Made by a program: the position numbers and the translations under genes. A DNA stretch of 41,241 nt from a virus, in the IMG/VR virus record IMGVR_UViG_3300048838_000242, positions 1-41,241 of that record. The stretch is one strand, 5' to 3'. The notes beneath the pieces are model-generated. The model had not been told where the DNA came from and did no database searches. It saw nothing but the letters and a program-made list of their open reading frames with translations. Shown piece after piece: positions 18,146-26,703 of this stretch (position 1 is the stretch's first letter; every line of letters begins with the position of its first letter).

Positions 18146-19346
18146 AAAACTCGTAGCATCAGATGATTTTAATAGGTCTAACGGTGCAATAGGTGCAAAT
18201 TGGACTGAATCCACAAACAATGACGGCTTGAACATTGTAAGTAATGCAGTAAAGTCTGCAAATGCAGGTTCTTATGACAATGCAATGTTTTGGAATGTTG
18301 ACGCTTTTAATGCAGCTCAATGGTCAAAAGCAACTTTAGTTGATATTGGTTCTGGTACTCCTTATGCAGCTGTTATTGTCAGGGCAAATGCCACAGACTT
18401 TGTAGGCGGTCAGAGTAGAGAGGGCGACCCACCTGAAATATCTATCTTTTGGTATAACGGTGGTTCATTCACGAACTTAGCAAATACAAGCTCCCATGCT
18501 TGGGCAAATAATGATGAAATGGTCATGGAGGCTACTGGCACTAGATTTAGCTTGTTTGTTAATAACATTCTTAGAATTTCAGGCACTAATGGTTCTGCAC
18601 CATCATCAGGTAGTGCAGGAATTTCAATGTACTCCACAAGCTCAATTATGGACAACTGGAGTGGTGGTAACTTAACCCACTTTGTCAATAGTAGCGGTTC
18701 GGGAACTGCAATATCGGTAGCAACAAGTGGTATTGCTGTTGGCGATTTAGTTATCTGTGTAGTTCATGTAAACAACGACACCACTATTGTTGATAATAAT
18801 GGGGCTACTCCTTTTACAGAGAATGTTAATGATTACCACCCAAACCCAGCAGGTGCTCATACCGTTTCCATTTTCTCTAGGGTTTTCCAAACTGGAGACC
18901 CCACCACATTTAGTTTTACCTCTGGTGTTGACGGTAGGTGGAATATATCTTGTATGCACTTTACAGGGTATGAGTTTGATGTAACACCAAGCACTACTTA
19001 CTTTAATAATACGAATACTTACGATAATAACTATATAGATGCACCAACTATAACCACAGGTTTGGATAACGCTTTACATATAATCGGTGCGGTGTTAGAT
19101 GCCTCTGCAACTCAGATAATCACGCTACCCGCAGGTTATGAAAATGCTGGAAGCAACGGAGCTACCCATGCTATTGCTTTGGGTATAAAGACTATTGCTA
19201 CGGCAGGTGCCACAGGTGCTCAAACCATCACATTTGTTGATGGGGCAACAATTATGGGCTTTTCCTTTTCTGTAAAACCTGTTTCTAGTGTTGTTTATGT
19301 ACCTCGTATGGGTTTTGTTAATCATCAAAACCCCGGTATGGTATAA
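18138..19346 (+). CDS. Lectin-like virion surface protein, 402 aa
   Basis: Residues about 1-178 look like a concanavalin/LamG-type sandwich (ASDDFNRSNGAIGANWTE at the N terminus, a central SLFVNNILRISG strand, and a WSGGNL end). Residues about 180-395 form a second beta domain (VGDLVICVVHVNND, ITTGLDNALHIIGAVLD, AQTITFVDG) that resembles the protein at 30221. Both halves suit sugar recognition on the virion. The last codons overlap the promoter of the next gene. Confidence 0.75.
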   Translation: MPRKLVASDDFNRSNGAIGANWTESTNNDGLNIVSNAVKSANAGSYDNAMFWNVDAFNAAQWSKATLVDIGSGTPYAAVIVRANATDFVGGQSREGDPPEISIFWYNGGSFTNLANTSSHAWANNDEMVMEATGTRFSLFVNNILRISGTNGSAPSSGSAGISMYSTSSIMDNWSGGNLTHFVNSSGSGTAISVATSGIAVGDLVICVVHVNNDTTIVDNNGATPFTENVNDYHPNPAGAHTVSIFSRVFQTGDPTTFSFTSGVDGRWNISCMHFTGYEFDVTPSTTYFNNTNTYDNNYIDAPTITTGLDNALHIIGAVLDASATQIITLPAGYENAGSNGATHAIALGIKTIATAGATGAQTITFVDGATIMGFSFSVKPVSSVVYVPRMGFVNHQNPGMV

Positions 19347-19353
19347 TTACAAT
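19339..19353 (+). promoter_or_regulatory. Leaderless-type promoter (TGG-TATAAT-N6-ATG)
   Basis: A perfect TATAAT at 19342-19347 with a TGG extension and exactly six bases (TACAAT) before the ATG at 19354. The upstream gene's stop codon lies inside the -10 box. This decides the start of the next gene at 19354 over the in-frame ATG at 19288. Confidence 0.75.
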
Positions 19354-19959
19354 ATGGTAAATGAGTGGCTAGATGTTCACCAAGACTTTGAGAAAAAATG
19401 GCATGGTGACTGTATAAACTCTTATTGGGAAGAAACAAAACAACTCGTTTACGCTAAAAAGATTGGGTTAACCCCACTTTTTGAAAATGGCAAGTACCCC
19501 GTTTATGATTTAAAAGGCATTTCCGTTTGTGATATTGGCGGTGGCCCTTATTCAATACTCCTAAAAGCAATTAATAGAGGTTACTGTTTGGTTGTTGACC
19601 CCTGCGAATATCCAGAATGGATTAGGCTCAGATATGACACGGCATTTATAGCGTCTACAATGACACAGGCTGAAACTTTCACCACAGACAGGGTGTTTGA
19701 TGAGGTATGGATATATAACTGTCTACAGCACACCACAGACCCCCAAAGGATAATACAAAATGCTAGGTCATACTCCAAAGTTATCAGAATATTCGAGTGG
19801 GTAGATAACGGTATTTCAATAGGCCACCCCCAAGATTTAAAGGCTGATTTGTTAAATGAGTGGCTTGGCGGTATTGGTAAAGTCGAGCAATTAAATGAAA
19901 ATGGTTGTAAAGGTAAGGCGTATTACGGAATATTTAAAGGACAACATTATGAAACGTAG
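19354..19959 (+). CDS. Class I SAM-dependent methyltransferase
   Basis: A 201-aa protein. ISVCDIGGGPYSILLKAINRG is split here by motif I (VCDIGGGP). LVVDPCEYP gives the acidic end of strand 2, and VWIYNCLQHTTDPQRII matches motif IV/V of small-molecule methyltransferases. No DNA-methyltransferase signature such as DPPY or PCQ is present, so a sugar or metabolite substrate is likelier. It overlaps the following glycosyltransferase by 11 nt, which suggests methylation of its product. Confidence 0.8.
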   Translation: MVNEWLDVHQDFEKKWHGDCINSYWEETKQLVYAKKIGLTPLFENGKYPVYDLKGISVCDIGGGPYSILLKAINRGYCLVVDPCEYPEWIRLRYDTAFIASTMTQAETFTTDRVFDEVWIYNCLQHTTDPQRIIQNARSYSKVIRIFEWVDNGISIGHPQDLKADLLNEWLGGIGKVEQLNENGCKGKAYYGIFKGQHYET

Positions 19960-21172
19960 TTTCACTTTCCATTTATTGGGTTTGGCTCACTTGCCAACAT
20001 CAAAGTATTATCTTAGTTGTGCTTTCACACAGAAAAACGTCAAACTTACTAAAATGTTATGTGATTTAGGTCATACAGTATATTTGTATGGTGTTAAATC
20101 CACAGAAAAGGGCTTTGATTTAGAGGAATATATTAATTCGGATAAATTTCATTTCATAGAAACCCACACAATACACGATATTGCTAATGACTATGGTGAT
20201 GGTGATAATAGATTTGAGATAGGCTACAACTGGAAAATACAAGACTTCAAGCACGATTTAAGCTCTGAAAGACGTTCTTCAACATTAAAATTTTATGCCA
20301 ACGTTATAAAAAAGATAAACAGGTTAAAAAAACCAGACCATTTTGTGTTGGCTACACAAGGTCAATATCATAGTCCGATAACACAGGCAGTTAATCTTTA
20401 TCTTACTTGTGAGAGTGGTATCGGTTACAGGGGTTCTATTAAAGGCATGTTTAGAAGTTTTGAAAGTCCCTATATTCAAAATTTTACTTACGGTTCAGAA
20501 AATCCCTTTGCTTCTGTTGATGGCTCGTATTATGACAGGGTTATTCCTAACTATTTTGATGACAACGACATAAAATTCTCTGATAAAAAGGGTGATTATT
20601 TTTTATTCATTGGAAGACTAATCAAGCGCAAGGGTATTTTGACTGCATATATGGCAACAAAAGCCATAGGTGCAAAGTTAATAATCGTAGGGCAGGGCGG
20701 TTTGATTGATGGCAGGGGTTATTTAGTGGATAACCACCCGAAGGAGTTTGAAATACCAAACGATAGTGATTGGGAATACAGGGGTTACGCTGATGTAGAA
20801 ACTCGAAAAGACTTAATGGCAAATGCCATAGCAACATTTGTACCAACAGAATATTTAGAGTGTTTTGGTGGTGTTCATGTTGAAAGTATGTTAAGCGGTA
20901 CTCCACCAATTACCACAGACTTTGGAGTTTTCCCTTATACCATACCAGATTATTTAAATGGTAAGGTTGGCTTTAGATGTAACACCTTGCAAGATTTTGT
21001 AGACGCCTCGGTGAAAGCTAGAGAGGTAGACCACAAGTTTATTAGACAATATGCTGAAAGATTTTTAATGCAAAATGTTGCACAGGATTACCAAAAGTGG
21101 TTTGAAGACCTTTATCAAGTTTATCTATCTACAGACGGTAAGACAAAGGGTTGGAGTTTTGTCAGAAAATAG
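19949..21172 (+). CDS. GT4-family glycosyltransferase
   Basis: I placed the start at the ATG at 19949 because AAAGGACAAC lies just upstream; the longer in-frame form from 19895 has no such site. The 407-aa GT-B enzyme has YFLFIGRLIKRKGILTAY, AKLIIVGQGG and a C-terminal site PTEYLECFGGVHVESMLSG (E-x7-E type). It sits among fibre and connector genes, far from the first sugar block. Glycosylation of a virion protein such as the collagen-like fibre is therefore an attractive guess. Confidence 0.85.
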   Translation: MKRSFTFHLLGLAHLPTSKYYLSCAFTQKNVKLTKMLCDLGHTVYLYGVKSTEKGFDLEEYINSDKFHFIETHTIHDIANDYGDGDNRFEIGYNWKIQDFKHDLSSERRSSTLKFYANVIKKINRLKKPDHFVLATQGQYHSPITQAVNLYLTCESGIGYRGSIKGMFRSFESPYIQNFTYGSENPFASVDGSYYDRVIPNYFDDNDIKFSDKKGDYFLFIGRLIKRKGILTAYMATKAIGAKLIIVGQGGLIDGRGYLVDNHPKEFEIPNDSDWEYRGYADVETRKDLMANAIATFVPTEYLECFGGVHVESMLSGTPPITTDFGVFPYTIPDYLNGKVGFRCNTLQDFVDASVKAREVDHKFIRQYAERFLMQNVAQDYQKWFEDLYQVYLSTDGKTKGWSFVRK

Positions 21173-21174
21173 AT

Positions 21175-21186
21175 TAAGATTTTATT
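21175..21186 (+). promoter_or_regulatory. Leaderless-type promoter (TAAGAT-N6-ATG)
   Basis: TAAGAT at 21175-21180 and exactly six bases (TTTATT) before the ATG at 21187. It lacks the TGn extension and a good -35, so the call rests mainly on the shared spacing. Confidence 0.45.
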
Positions 21187-21876
21187 ATGAAAATTGAAAC
21201 ATACGAAACACTCACGGGAAAAACTGTAACCGATGAGGCCTTGTATAACGCCATGATTAAAAAAACACGCCTACAGCTTGAAACAATGCTGGGGTATTCA
21301 TTGTTGGCAAAGGATATTCTGCACAATCATTATGAAGAATTAGGCAAAGTGCAAAATGAGTGTATTTGTGATATTGACGGCACATTAAACGACCCTGATG
21401 ATGTTGTGGCTGCTTACAGGCTGTTTAATTACAACAAACACGATGAATTTATACTTGTAGACCCTTTTATACGACTTCACGCAGTAAAACTTGTTCATAT
21501 AAAAATGGGTGAAGACCCAAGCGGTGTTACTTTAAAGACTTTCACAGATGACGAGATAAGGGTTCACAAAAAAGGCAATATTACTAAATATATCCAGAAC
21601 TGTGAGACTTGCGAGTGTCTTTGCAAATGCACTTCGTGTGTTCAATTAGCGGTAGACGCTGACTGGTTTTATGAGGATTGTTTACCAGACGATTTGAATA
21701 TGGTTTGGGCTGATATGATAACAATAGAAGCAGACCAGAGTAAGGACATTAAATCTGAGACTTTGGGGACTCACTCATATACTAAATTTGATAAACCACG
21801 GGGTGTTGATGTTAGTACTTCTGTACTCAACAAATACGCAGGACCTAATGGCTCGCTTTATAGAACGATAGTATGA
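21187..21876 (+). CDS. Head-tail connector (adaptor) with cysteine cluster
   Basis: A 229-aa protein at the adaptor position of the head-tail block. The helical N terminus (TVTDEALYNAMIKKTRLQLE, then MLGYSL) matches the gp6/YqbG-type adaptor fold. Unusually, residues 139-151 read CETCECLCKCTSC, six Cys in thirteen residues, with further Cys at 59, 61 and 165. That suggests a metal-bound or disulfide-stapled insertion. It would bind the portal and seat the stopper protein encoded next. Confidence 0.75.
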   Translation: MKIETYETLTGKTVTDEALYNAMIKKTRLQLETMLGYSLLAKDILHNHYEELGKVQNECICDIDGTLNDPDDVVAAYRLFNYNKHDEFILVDPFIRLHAVKLVHIKMGEDPSGVTLKTFTDDEIRVHKKGNITKYIQNCETCECLCKCTSCVQLAVDADWFYEDCLPDDLNMVWADMITIEADQSKDIKSETLGTHSYTKFDKPRGVDVSTSVLNKYAGPNGSLYRTIV

Positions 21877-22256
21877 CCTTAAAATTAAATTACAGAGATA
21901 CTGTTACAATCGTTAAAGTTGAAAGTAACGGTTATAGGAACGATAAAGAGGTTGTAAGTCAATCAAGCGTACCAGCTATATTTATTCAAAACACAGGCTC
22001 GGTTAATAACGACTTTCAAGAAAACATAGACGCTGACGCTATATGTTATCCAGATTTTAACAATGCTTTTCTAATTTCAAACAACTACAGACTTGAAGGT
22101 ATGTATTTACTAGCTCCTTTATTCGATGTTAATTCAAATGATGGTTGGTACAAAATAACTGATGTTTCAATTAATCGAGACCATTTAATAGGTCGTAACA
22201 TAGATAATATTCAACTTTTACTTAAAAAGACTACCAGAATTGCAGGGATATCATGA
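21873..22256 (+). CDS. Head closure (stopper) protein candidate
   Basis: A 127-aa all-beta protein (LNYRDTVTIVKVESNGYRND, then AICYPDF, then YLLAPLF and YKITDVSINRD). Size, order and beta pattern fit the SPP1 gp16/HK97 head-closure family, which plugs the portal after packaging. The assignment is by position and shape. Both ends overlap neighbours by ATGA. Confidence 0.65.
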   Translation: MTLKLNYRDTVTIVKVESNGYRNDKEVVSQSSVPAIFIQNTGSVNNDFQENIDADAICYPDFNNAFLISNNYRLEGMYLLAPLFDVNSNDGWYKITDVSINRDHLIGRNIDNIQLLLKKTTRIAGIS

Positions 22257-22588
22257 AAGTTATTGTTAAAAACAACATGCCTAAATTACGAGATGAAACC
22301 AAAACTCGTTCAAGCATATTTTTAAGAGCCTTGACTGATGAGGTTGTCAAAACATCTACACCTAAAACACCTATGAGAACAGGCAGACTTAGAATGGACA
22401 TAGTAAAACAAGTCTTGGGCTTAAAGGGTAGAATTATATGGGGAAAAAACTATGCGATATACCAAGAAAAAAAACAATACACAAACTATACAACAGCAGG
22501 TACAGGTCCTCATTTTGCGGAGAATGCTGTTAACGATACGGTTAAACAGAGTGAAAGCATTGCAAGGAAAGTTGGATTAATCAAATGA
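22253..22588 (+). CDS. HK97 gp10-like head-tail joining protein
   Basis: A 111-aa protein with the family's core: a basic helix, TPMRTGRLRMDI, a beta strand GRIIWGKNYAIYQE and GTGPHFAENAVND. The RTGxLR and Y-x2-x-x-E-x pattern is diagnostic for the HK97-gp10 family. These proteins join head and tail during siphovirus assembly. Confidence 0.85.
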   Translation: MKVIVKNNMPKLRDETKTRSSIFLRALTDEVVKTSTPKTPMRTGRLRMDIVKQVLGLKGRIIWGKNYAIYQEKKQYTNYTTAGTGPHFAENAVNDTVKQSESIARKVGLIK

Positions 22589-22968
22589 ACATAGCCGAAA
22601 GTTTTGCAAATTATTTAGTCGATAATTTTTCACTCACTTTAGGCACAGACCTTTTTATAGGCGGTGTACCTCTTAGCGCACCAGATAGTGCTTGGTGGTT
22701 AGTCTTATCAGGCGGTAATAATGAAAACAAATTAAGTACTGGCGAAAAGATTAAGAACTATCGCATTAATACATATTACCGAAGTTCAAACACCAGCGAT
22801 GTCTATAATTCACTTCACGCTTTGGAATTGGCAATAAGTGGTTGCATAGAATTAGAGGATTTTGAAGTCATTGAAGTTGAAACTTTAGTTTATCCCACAG
22901 ACCAAGACCTCGATATTGAAGACCGAACAGTAGGCATGATTGAAGTCAATGTTCGTGTTTATGCTTGA
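22585..22968 (+). CDS. Tail terminator candidate
   Basis: A 127-aa alpha/beta protein (NIAESFANYLVDNF, then FIGGVPLSAPDSAWWLVLSG and a VIEVETLVYPTDQ strand). The pattern helix, APDxAWWLxxSGG, IEVNVRVYA is that of phage tail terminators or minor capsid proteins that cap the tail tube. It precedes the major tail protein, as expected for this role. Confidence 0.75.
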   Translation: MNIAESFANYLVDNFSLTLGTDLFIGGVPLSAPDSAWWLVLSGGNNENKLSTGEKIKNYRINTYYRSSNTSDVYNSLHALELAISGCIELEDFEVIEVETLVYPTDQDLDIEDRTVGMIEVNVRVYA

Positions 22969-22999
22969 CTAATATATTTTACCACTCTATCATTTCAAT
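22965..22999 (+). promoter_or_regulatory. Leaderless-type promoter for the major tail protein (TTGACT / 17 / TATCAT-N6-ATG)
   Basis: TTGACT at 22965-22970, an exact 17-nt spacer, TATCAT at 22988-22993 and six bases before the ATG at 23000. The complete -35/-10 pair makes this the clearest member of the leaderless class. Confidence 0.8.
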
Positions 23000-23506
23000 A
23001 TGGCAATAATTAAAGGTCCTTTCAACCTGCGCTGGGGTGACAGCGAACTTCAAGACATTGAAGAAATAGAATTTGAGCACGAAATCAATACAGAAGATAT
23101 TGAGAGTGTTCAAGGTAAAGTTATAGAATTAGACGGTTCGTATAAGGCAACTGTTACCATTACTCTTTTGGAAACTGATATTGCAGCCTTAGCTGTTGTT
23201 CTTCCTCAACACCATGTAGTAAATGGCGGTGTATTATCAACTGGGGAAACTGTAAACAACGCACAGGGTGCTATTGATGTTGCACCTAGAGCTTGTGATG
23301 ACGCAGAAATAACTAAAAATCTTGATATTATTTCTTGTGAAAATCCTGCACAGGTCATGCGACTTGTTAGTGCAAGGTCAAAACTCGAAGGTATCGAAGT
23401 TGACAATATGTTGAGAAAAGTCATGGTTAAATTCATAGGTCAATCAGAAAGCACTGAAGCTACAGTTCAATTCTTTAAAGAGGGAACTATTAGCGTAGTA
23501 TCATAA
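23000..23506 (+). CDS. Major tail tube protein
   Basis: A 168-aa protein (KGPFNLRWGDSELQDIEEIE, then VTITLLETDIAALAVVLPQ, then VMVKFIGQSESTEATVQFF) with the beta-sandwich pattern of siphovirus tube subunits. It lies between the tail terminator and the chaperones. It has its own strong promoter, as expected for one of the most abundant virion proteins. Confidence 0.8.
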   Translation: MAIIKGPFNLRWGDSELQDIEEIEFEHEINTEDIESVQGKVIELDGSYKATVTITLLETDIAALAVVLPQHHVVNGGVLSTGETVNNAQGAIDVAPRACDDAEITKNLDIISCENPAQVMRLVSARSKLEGIEVDNMLRKVMVKFIGQSESTEATVQFFKEGTISVVS

Positions 23507-23772
23507 TGCACAATCTTGACTTAGATATTCAGGAATATTTTGAATTTCAGTTAAAGGGGCATACCTATCGTTTTAGGCAACCTACGACAGAGGAAATTCA
23601 GTTGTTCTCTAAACTGGATACTCAAGACGAGGAAAAGGCTAATGCTTTTATGTTTCAATTCATTACTCCGGTAAATGACGCACCACCTTTTGAGGAAATA
23701 TCCAAACAAATGCTTATTCCTCATTGGCGTAAGTTCCGAGATATGATAGAAACAGAACTCGGTGTCAAGTAA
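23506..23772 (+). CDS. Tail assembly chaperone, first reading frame
   Basis: An 88-aa acidic protein (YFEFQLKGHTYRFRQPTTEE, then FRDMIETELGVK). Small proteins at this position, just before the tape measure, coat it during tail assembly. It starts on the preceding stop (TAATG). Confidence 0.7.
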   Translation: MHNLDLDIQEYFEFQLKGHTYRFRQPTTEEIQLFSKLDTQDEEKANAFMFQFITPVNDAPPFEEISKQMLIPHWRKFRDMIETELGVK

Positions 23773-24034
23773 AGTAATAAAAGTTCAGAAAATACCAAGA
23801 AAAGAAGCTAACATTGATGATTTGTTGGCTTCTTTTTGTTACCATTATCCACAGTACAAATTTAATGAAGCAAGGCAACTTCCGTACAAAAGATTAATTC
23901 AAATGTTAAAAATAGCAGAAAAGGAAAAAGCAAGAACATTGTTTGTACTGTGTAAAGGTATGGCTTTAACTAATGCTAAACCTAAAGCCATGAAAGACTT
24001 TTTAGATGATTTAAGAAAGGTCATAGATGGCTAA
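23762..24034 (+). CDS. Tail assembly chaperone, second reading frame
   Basis: A 90-aa basic protein that begins with GTG at 23762 inside the end of the first chaperone. It lies in the +1 frame relative to it, so a classical -1 frameshift would not join them. Either separate initiation (GTG, 11-nt overlap) or a +1 shift is needed. The helical sequence (YNEARQLPYKRLIQML type) matches G/T-like chaperone ends. It overlaps the tape measure start. Confidence 0.65.
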   Translation: MSSKVIKVQKIPRKEANIDDLLASFCYHYPQYKFNEARQLPYKRLIQMLKIAEKEKARTLFVLCKGMALTNAKPKAMKDFLDDLRKVIDG

Positions 24035-26084
24035 TGGCGGTTCAATTACATGGATATTAGACATTGACGATAAGAACTTTAGCGAGGGATTATCTAGGGC
24101 TAGTAAAAAGGTTGAGGGCTTTTCACGTTCTGTAGGCGGTTCATTACAAAGTGCTACAGATTCGGCAGTTCATTTTGGAAAAATATTAGCTGGTATAGGT
24201 GCGGTTGGTGCTACTGCGTTTGGTGCTTTAGCTGTCAAGGGAGTTAAGTTTGCAGGTGATTTAGAGTCGGCAGAACAGGGCTTTGTCGCATTATTAGGTT
24301 CTGCAAAGAAAGCCGAGGCGGTCATTGCTAGAGTTAAAAAAGAAGCAGCTGCTACACCATTTGAATTGCCCGGTCTTGTTGAGGGTACACAAGCATTAGC
24401 AGCCATAACTAAAGATGGCGATAAGGCGGTTGATATACTGCTCGATGTTGGTAAAGCTATTGCCACAAGTGGTAAAGGTCAAGCTGAAATGAATAGCGTT
24501 ATTGCTAACTTACAGCAGGTAGCCTCTACTGGTGTGGTTAGTGAAATGGATATAAGGCAATTTCAAAGGGCAATTCCTCTTTTTAATGACATTTTAAAAG
24601 CGTCTAATTTAACAACCGAAGAACTAAAAGGTTCTGCAAATGCAGCCGATTTGTTGTTTGGTGCTTTTGAAAAAGCAGGTGCTAAGGGCGGTATAACTGC
24701 AATGGGTTTTACTGCACAGGCTGGTACATTTAATCAGGTAATGTCTAATTTATCAGATACGATAGGGATTACCTTGTCCGATTTTGTAAAAGCGTCTGGA
24801 ATATTTGACCTATTTAAGGGTGCGGTAACTAAAACCACAGGTGCTATATCGGGATTTGGTCGTAAGTTCTCCATGATTGTTGGGCTTATAAGGTCTGGTA
24901 TTCAAGGTGATTTGACAGGTAGATTTTTAAGAGATTTTGGATTAAATGAAGATGACGCCATAGTCGCTAAATGGTTTAGGTTTGGTAAGGTAATACGCAA
25001 TGTTATAGAAAGTATAAAGGGTATATTTCAAGGGCAGGATTTAAAGGCTGAACTTACCGAGGCATTTTCGTTTTTTACAGGTGATAATTTTGCACAAGCA
25101 GGTTTGATAGCCGATATAGTTATTGGTTTGGTAAATGCCTTTCGTTCATTATCAACATGGATTGTTGAGAATAAAGAAACGGTTTTTGCTTTCCTTAAAG
25201 GTGTTGCTGTAGCTTTGGCTGCTTTATTGATAATAGGTACTATCGCTGGTTTGGTTAGCATGTTAACCAACCCGCTTGTTTTAATTTCGGCACTTGTTGG
25301 GCTTTTGTTTGTTGCATGGCAAAAGAACTTTTTGGGTATCCAAGATATTACTAGAGACGTTGTTAAAGCTATAACTGAATTCTGGGCAAAACATAAAGAA
25401 GATATCATGTATATAATAAACGGCATAAAAGAGATTATTCTTTGGTTTTTTGAACAATTAAAGACGTTTTGGAAACTTTATGGCGACAATATAATGACTG
25501 TGGCTAGGGCGATGTGGGAATTCATAAAATCATACTTTAAGAACAGCATAGATATATTAATAGGCATAATTAAATTCTTTGTTGCTGTGTTTAAGGGCGA
25601 CTGGCAAGGTGCTTGGGACGCTGTTAAATCAATAGTACAAGCATCTTTCAACATAATTAAATCCTACTTTTCAATGTTAGGTACTATTGCTACCGAAGGT
25701 GTAAAAGCGGTTTATGATACCGCCGTATATTGGATAGGCAAGGCTTGGAATTATGTCAAGGAAGTTGCTGAAAAAATCAGAAGTGCCATATCAAACGCAT
25801 TTAATGTGAAAAAAAGAAACTCACCATCAATATTGGATAGACTTAGCATTTTAAAAGACGCTGTATCAAGCACTTTAGAGAGTATCCAAGTCCCTACATA
25901 CAGTTCACAAATTAGCTCTAATTTGGGTGGTATGACTGACCGCTTGGCATATGCTGGTTCTACACCTAATTTTACAGTTAATATAGGCACTTATGCAGGT
26001 ACAGACATGGAAAAAAGAGAATTAGCAAGACAAATATTTGAAGCATATGATGATTATGCAAAGGGAAGGGGATTAACAATATGA
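24027..26084 (+). CDS. Tape measure protein
   Basis: A 685-aa protein. The N terminus (ITWILDIDDKNFSEGLSRAS, then FVALLGSAKKAEAVIARVKK and EMDIRQFQRAIPLFNDIL) matches the TIGR02675/COG5412 tape-measure domain. The middle has several hydrophobic segments (LKGVAVALAALLIIGTIAGL) followed by amphipathic helices. Tape measure length sets tail length; 685 residues would give a tail of about 100 nm by the usual 0.15 nm per residue. No muralytic domain is visible. Confidence 0.92.
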   Translation: MANGGSITWILDIDDKNFSEGLSRASKKVEGFSRSVGGSLQSATDSAVHFGKILAGIGAVGATAFGALAVKGVKFAGDLESAEQGFVALLGSAKKAEAVIARVKKEAAATPFELPGLVEGTQALAAITKDGDKAVDILLDVGKAIATSGKGQAEMNSVIANLQQVASTGVVSEMDIRQFQRAIPLFNDILKASNLTTEELKGSANAADLLFGAFEKAGAKGGITAMGFTAQAGTFNQVMSNLSDTIGITLSDFVKASGIFDLFKGAVTKTTGAISGFGRKFSMIVGLIRSGIQGDLTGRFLRDFGLNEDDAIVAKWFRFGKVIRNVIESIKGIFQGQDLKAELTEAFSFFTGDNFAQAGLIADIVIGLVNAFRSLSTWIVENKETVFAFLKGVAVALAALLIIGTIAGLVSMLTNPLVLISALVGLLFVAWQKNFLGIQDITRDVVKAITEFWAKHKEDIMYIINGIKEIILWFFEQLKTFWKLYGDNIMTVARAMWEFIKSYFKNSIDILIGIIKFFVAVFKGDWQGAWDAVKSIVQASFNIIKSYFSMLGTIATEGVKAVYDTAVYWIGKAWNYVKEVAEKIRSAISNAFNVKKRNSPSILDRLSILKDAVSSTLESIQVPTYSSQISSNLGGMTDRLAYAGSTPNFTVNIGTYAGTDMEKRELARQIFEAYDDYAKGRGLTI

Positions 26085-26458
26085 GTTGCGTACTAAGATT
26101 TGTTTGCAATGATTTAGATATCACCATAGACCACCCTATTAATTATTCACGCAAGGAATTTGTGGCTAGAAGTGTTGATGAAACATTAAATTCTACCTCG
26201 TGGAGTGATGTTACTGGAAGAAAATATATATATAAAATGTCTTGGGGTGGTTTACCTAAAGACCAATACGAACAACTTCAGGAGTTATTTTTAGAACATT
26301 TAGATAGTGAAACACCTGTTTCATTATATTTTGGCAGATATGACAGTGCTAATGGGGTTTTGTGTAACATGGAGCTTGGCGAAATGCGACCAAGGGGAAT
26401 TCAAGACAATTATTATGTAGAATTTGATGTTGAATTAACAGAAATAAACAACAGATGA
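26081..26458 (+). CDS. Distal tail protein candidate
   Basis: A 125-aa beta-rich protein (FVCNDLDITIDHPINYSRKE, then VTGRKYIYKMSWGGLPKDQY, then YYVEFDVELTEI). Order, size and beta pattern fit a small distal-tail or hub protein between tape measure and tail tip. The family is assigned by position only. Confidence 0.6.
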   Translation: MSCVLRFVCNDLDITIDHPINYSRKEFVARSVDETLNSTSWSDVTGRKYIYKMSWGGLPKDQYEQLQELFLEHLDSETPVSLYFGRYDSANGVLCNMELGEMRPRGIQDNYYVEFDVELTEINNR

Positions 26459-26703
26459 TTAATGTAACTGCTACATTTATTACAAATGCCACTAAAAAAA
26501 ACCGCAGTCCAGAACATGAGGTTTTAGTTGATTGGGAATTAGACGGCACAACACAAGACGAAAGCCATCTAGTCAAATTAATTGAAATTGAAAGAAACAT
26601 TAGTGAGCCTTTAGGCGGTGTGGTTTTAGCACAAGCTGATATTACATTTGTTAACCTAAAAGGTAGATTTACTGCAAGACCAGAAAGCATGTTTGTATCG
26701 TGA
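26455..26703 (+). CDS. N-terminal segment of tail tip protein, 82 aa
   Basis: MINVTATFITNATKKNRSPE, then WELDGTT, then ISEPLGGVVLAQADITFVNL and GRFTARPES. In many phages this is the beginning of one long tail-tip protein. Here it stops at TGA (26701), and the next gene starts with GTG at 26700 on the same bases. Probably a natural split of the hub, with both parts made by coupled translation. Confidence 0.7.
   Translation: MINVTATFITNATKKNRSPEHEVLVDWELDGTTQDESHLVKLIEIERNISEPLGGVVLAQADITFVNLKGRFTARPESMFVS

Noticed and set aside
19288-19353. Longer form of the methyltransferase from ATG 19288
   Set aside because: It would overlap the lectin-like gene by 59 nt, while TATAAT six bases before the ATG at 19354 and the homology start support the shorter form.
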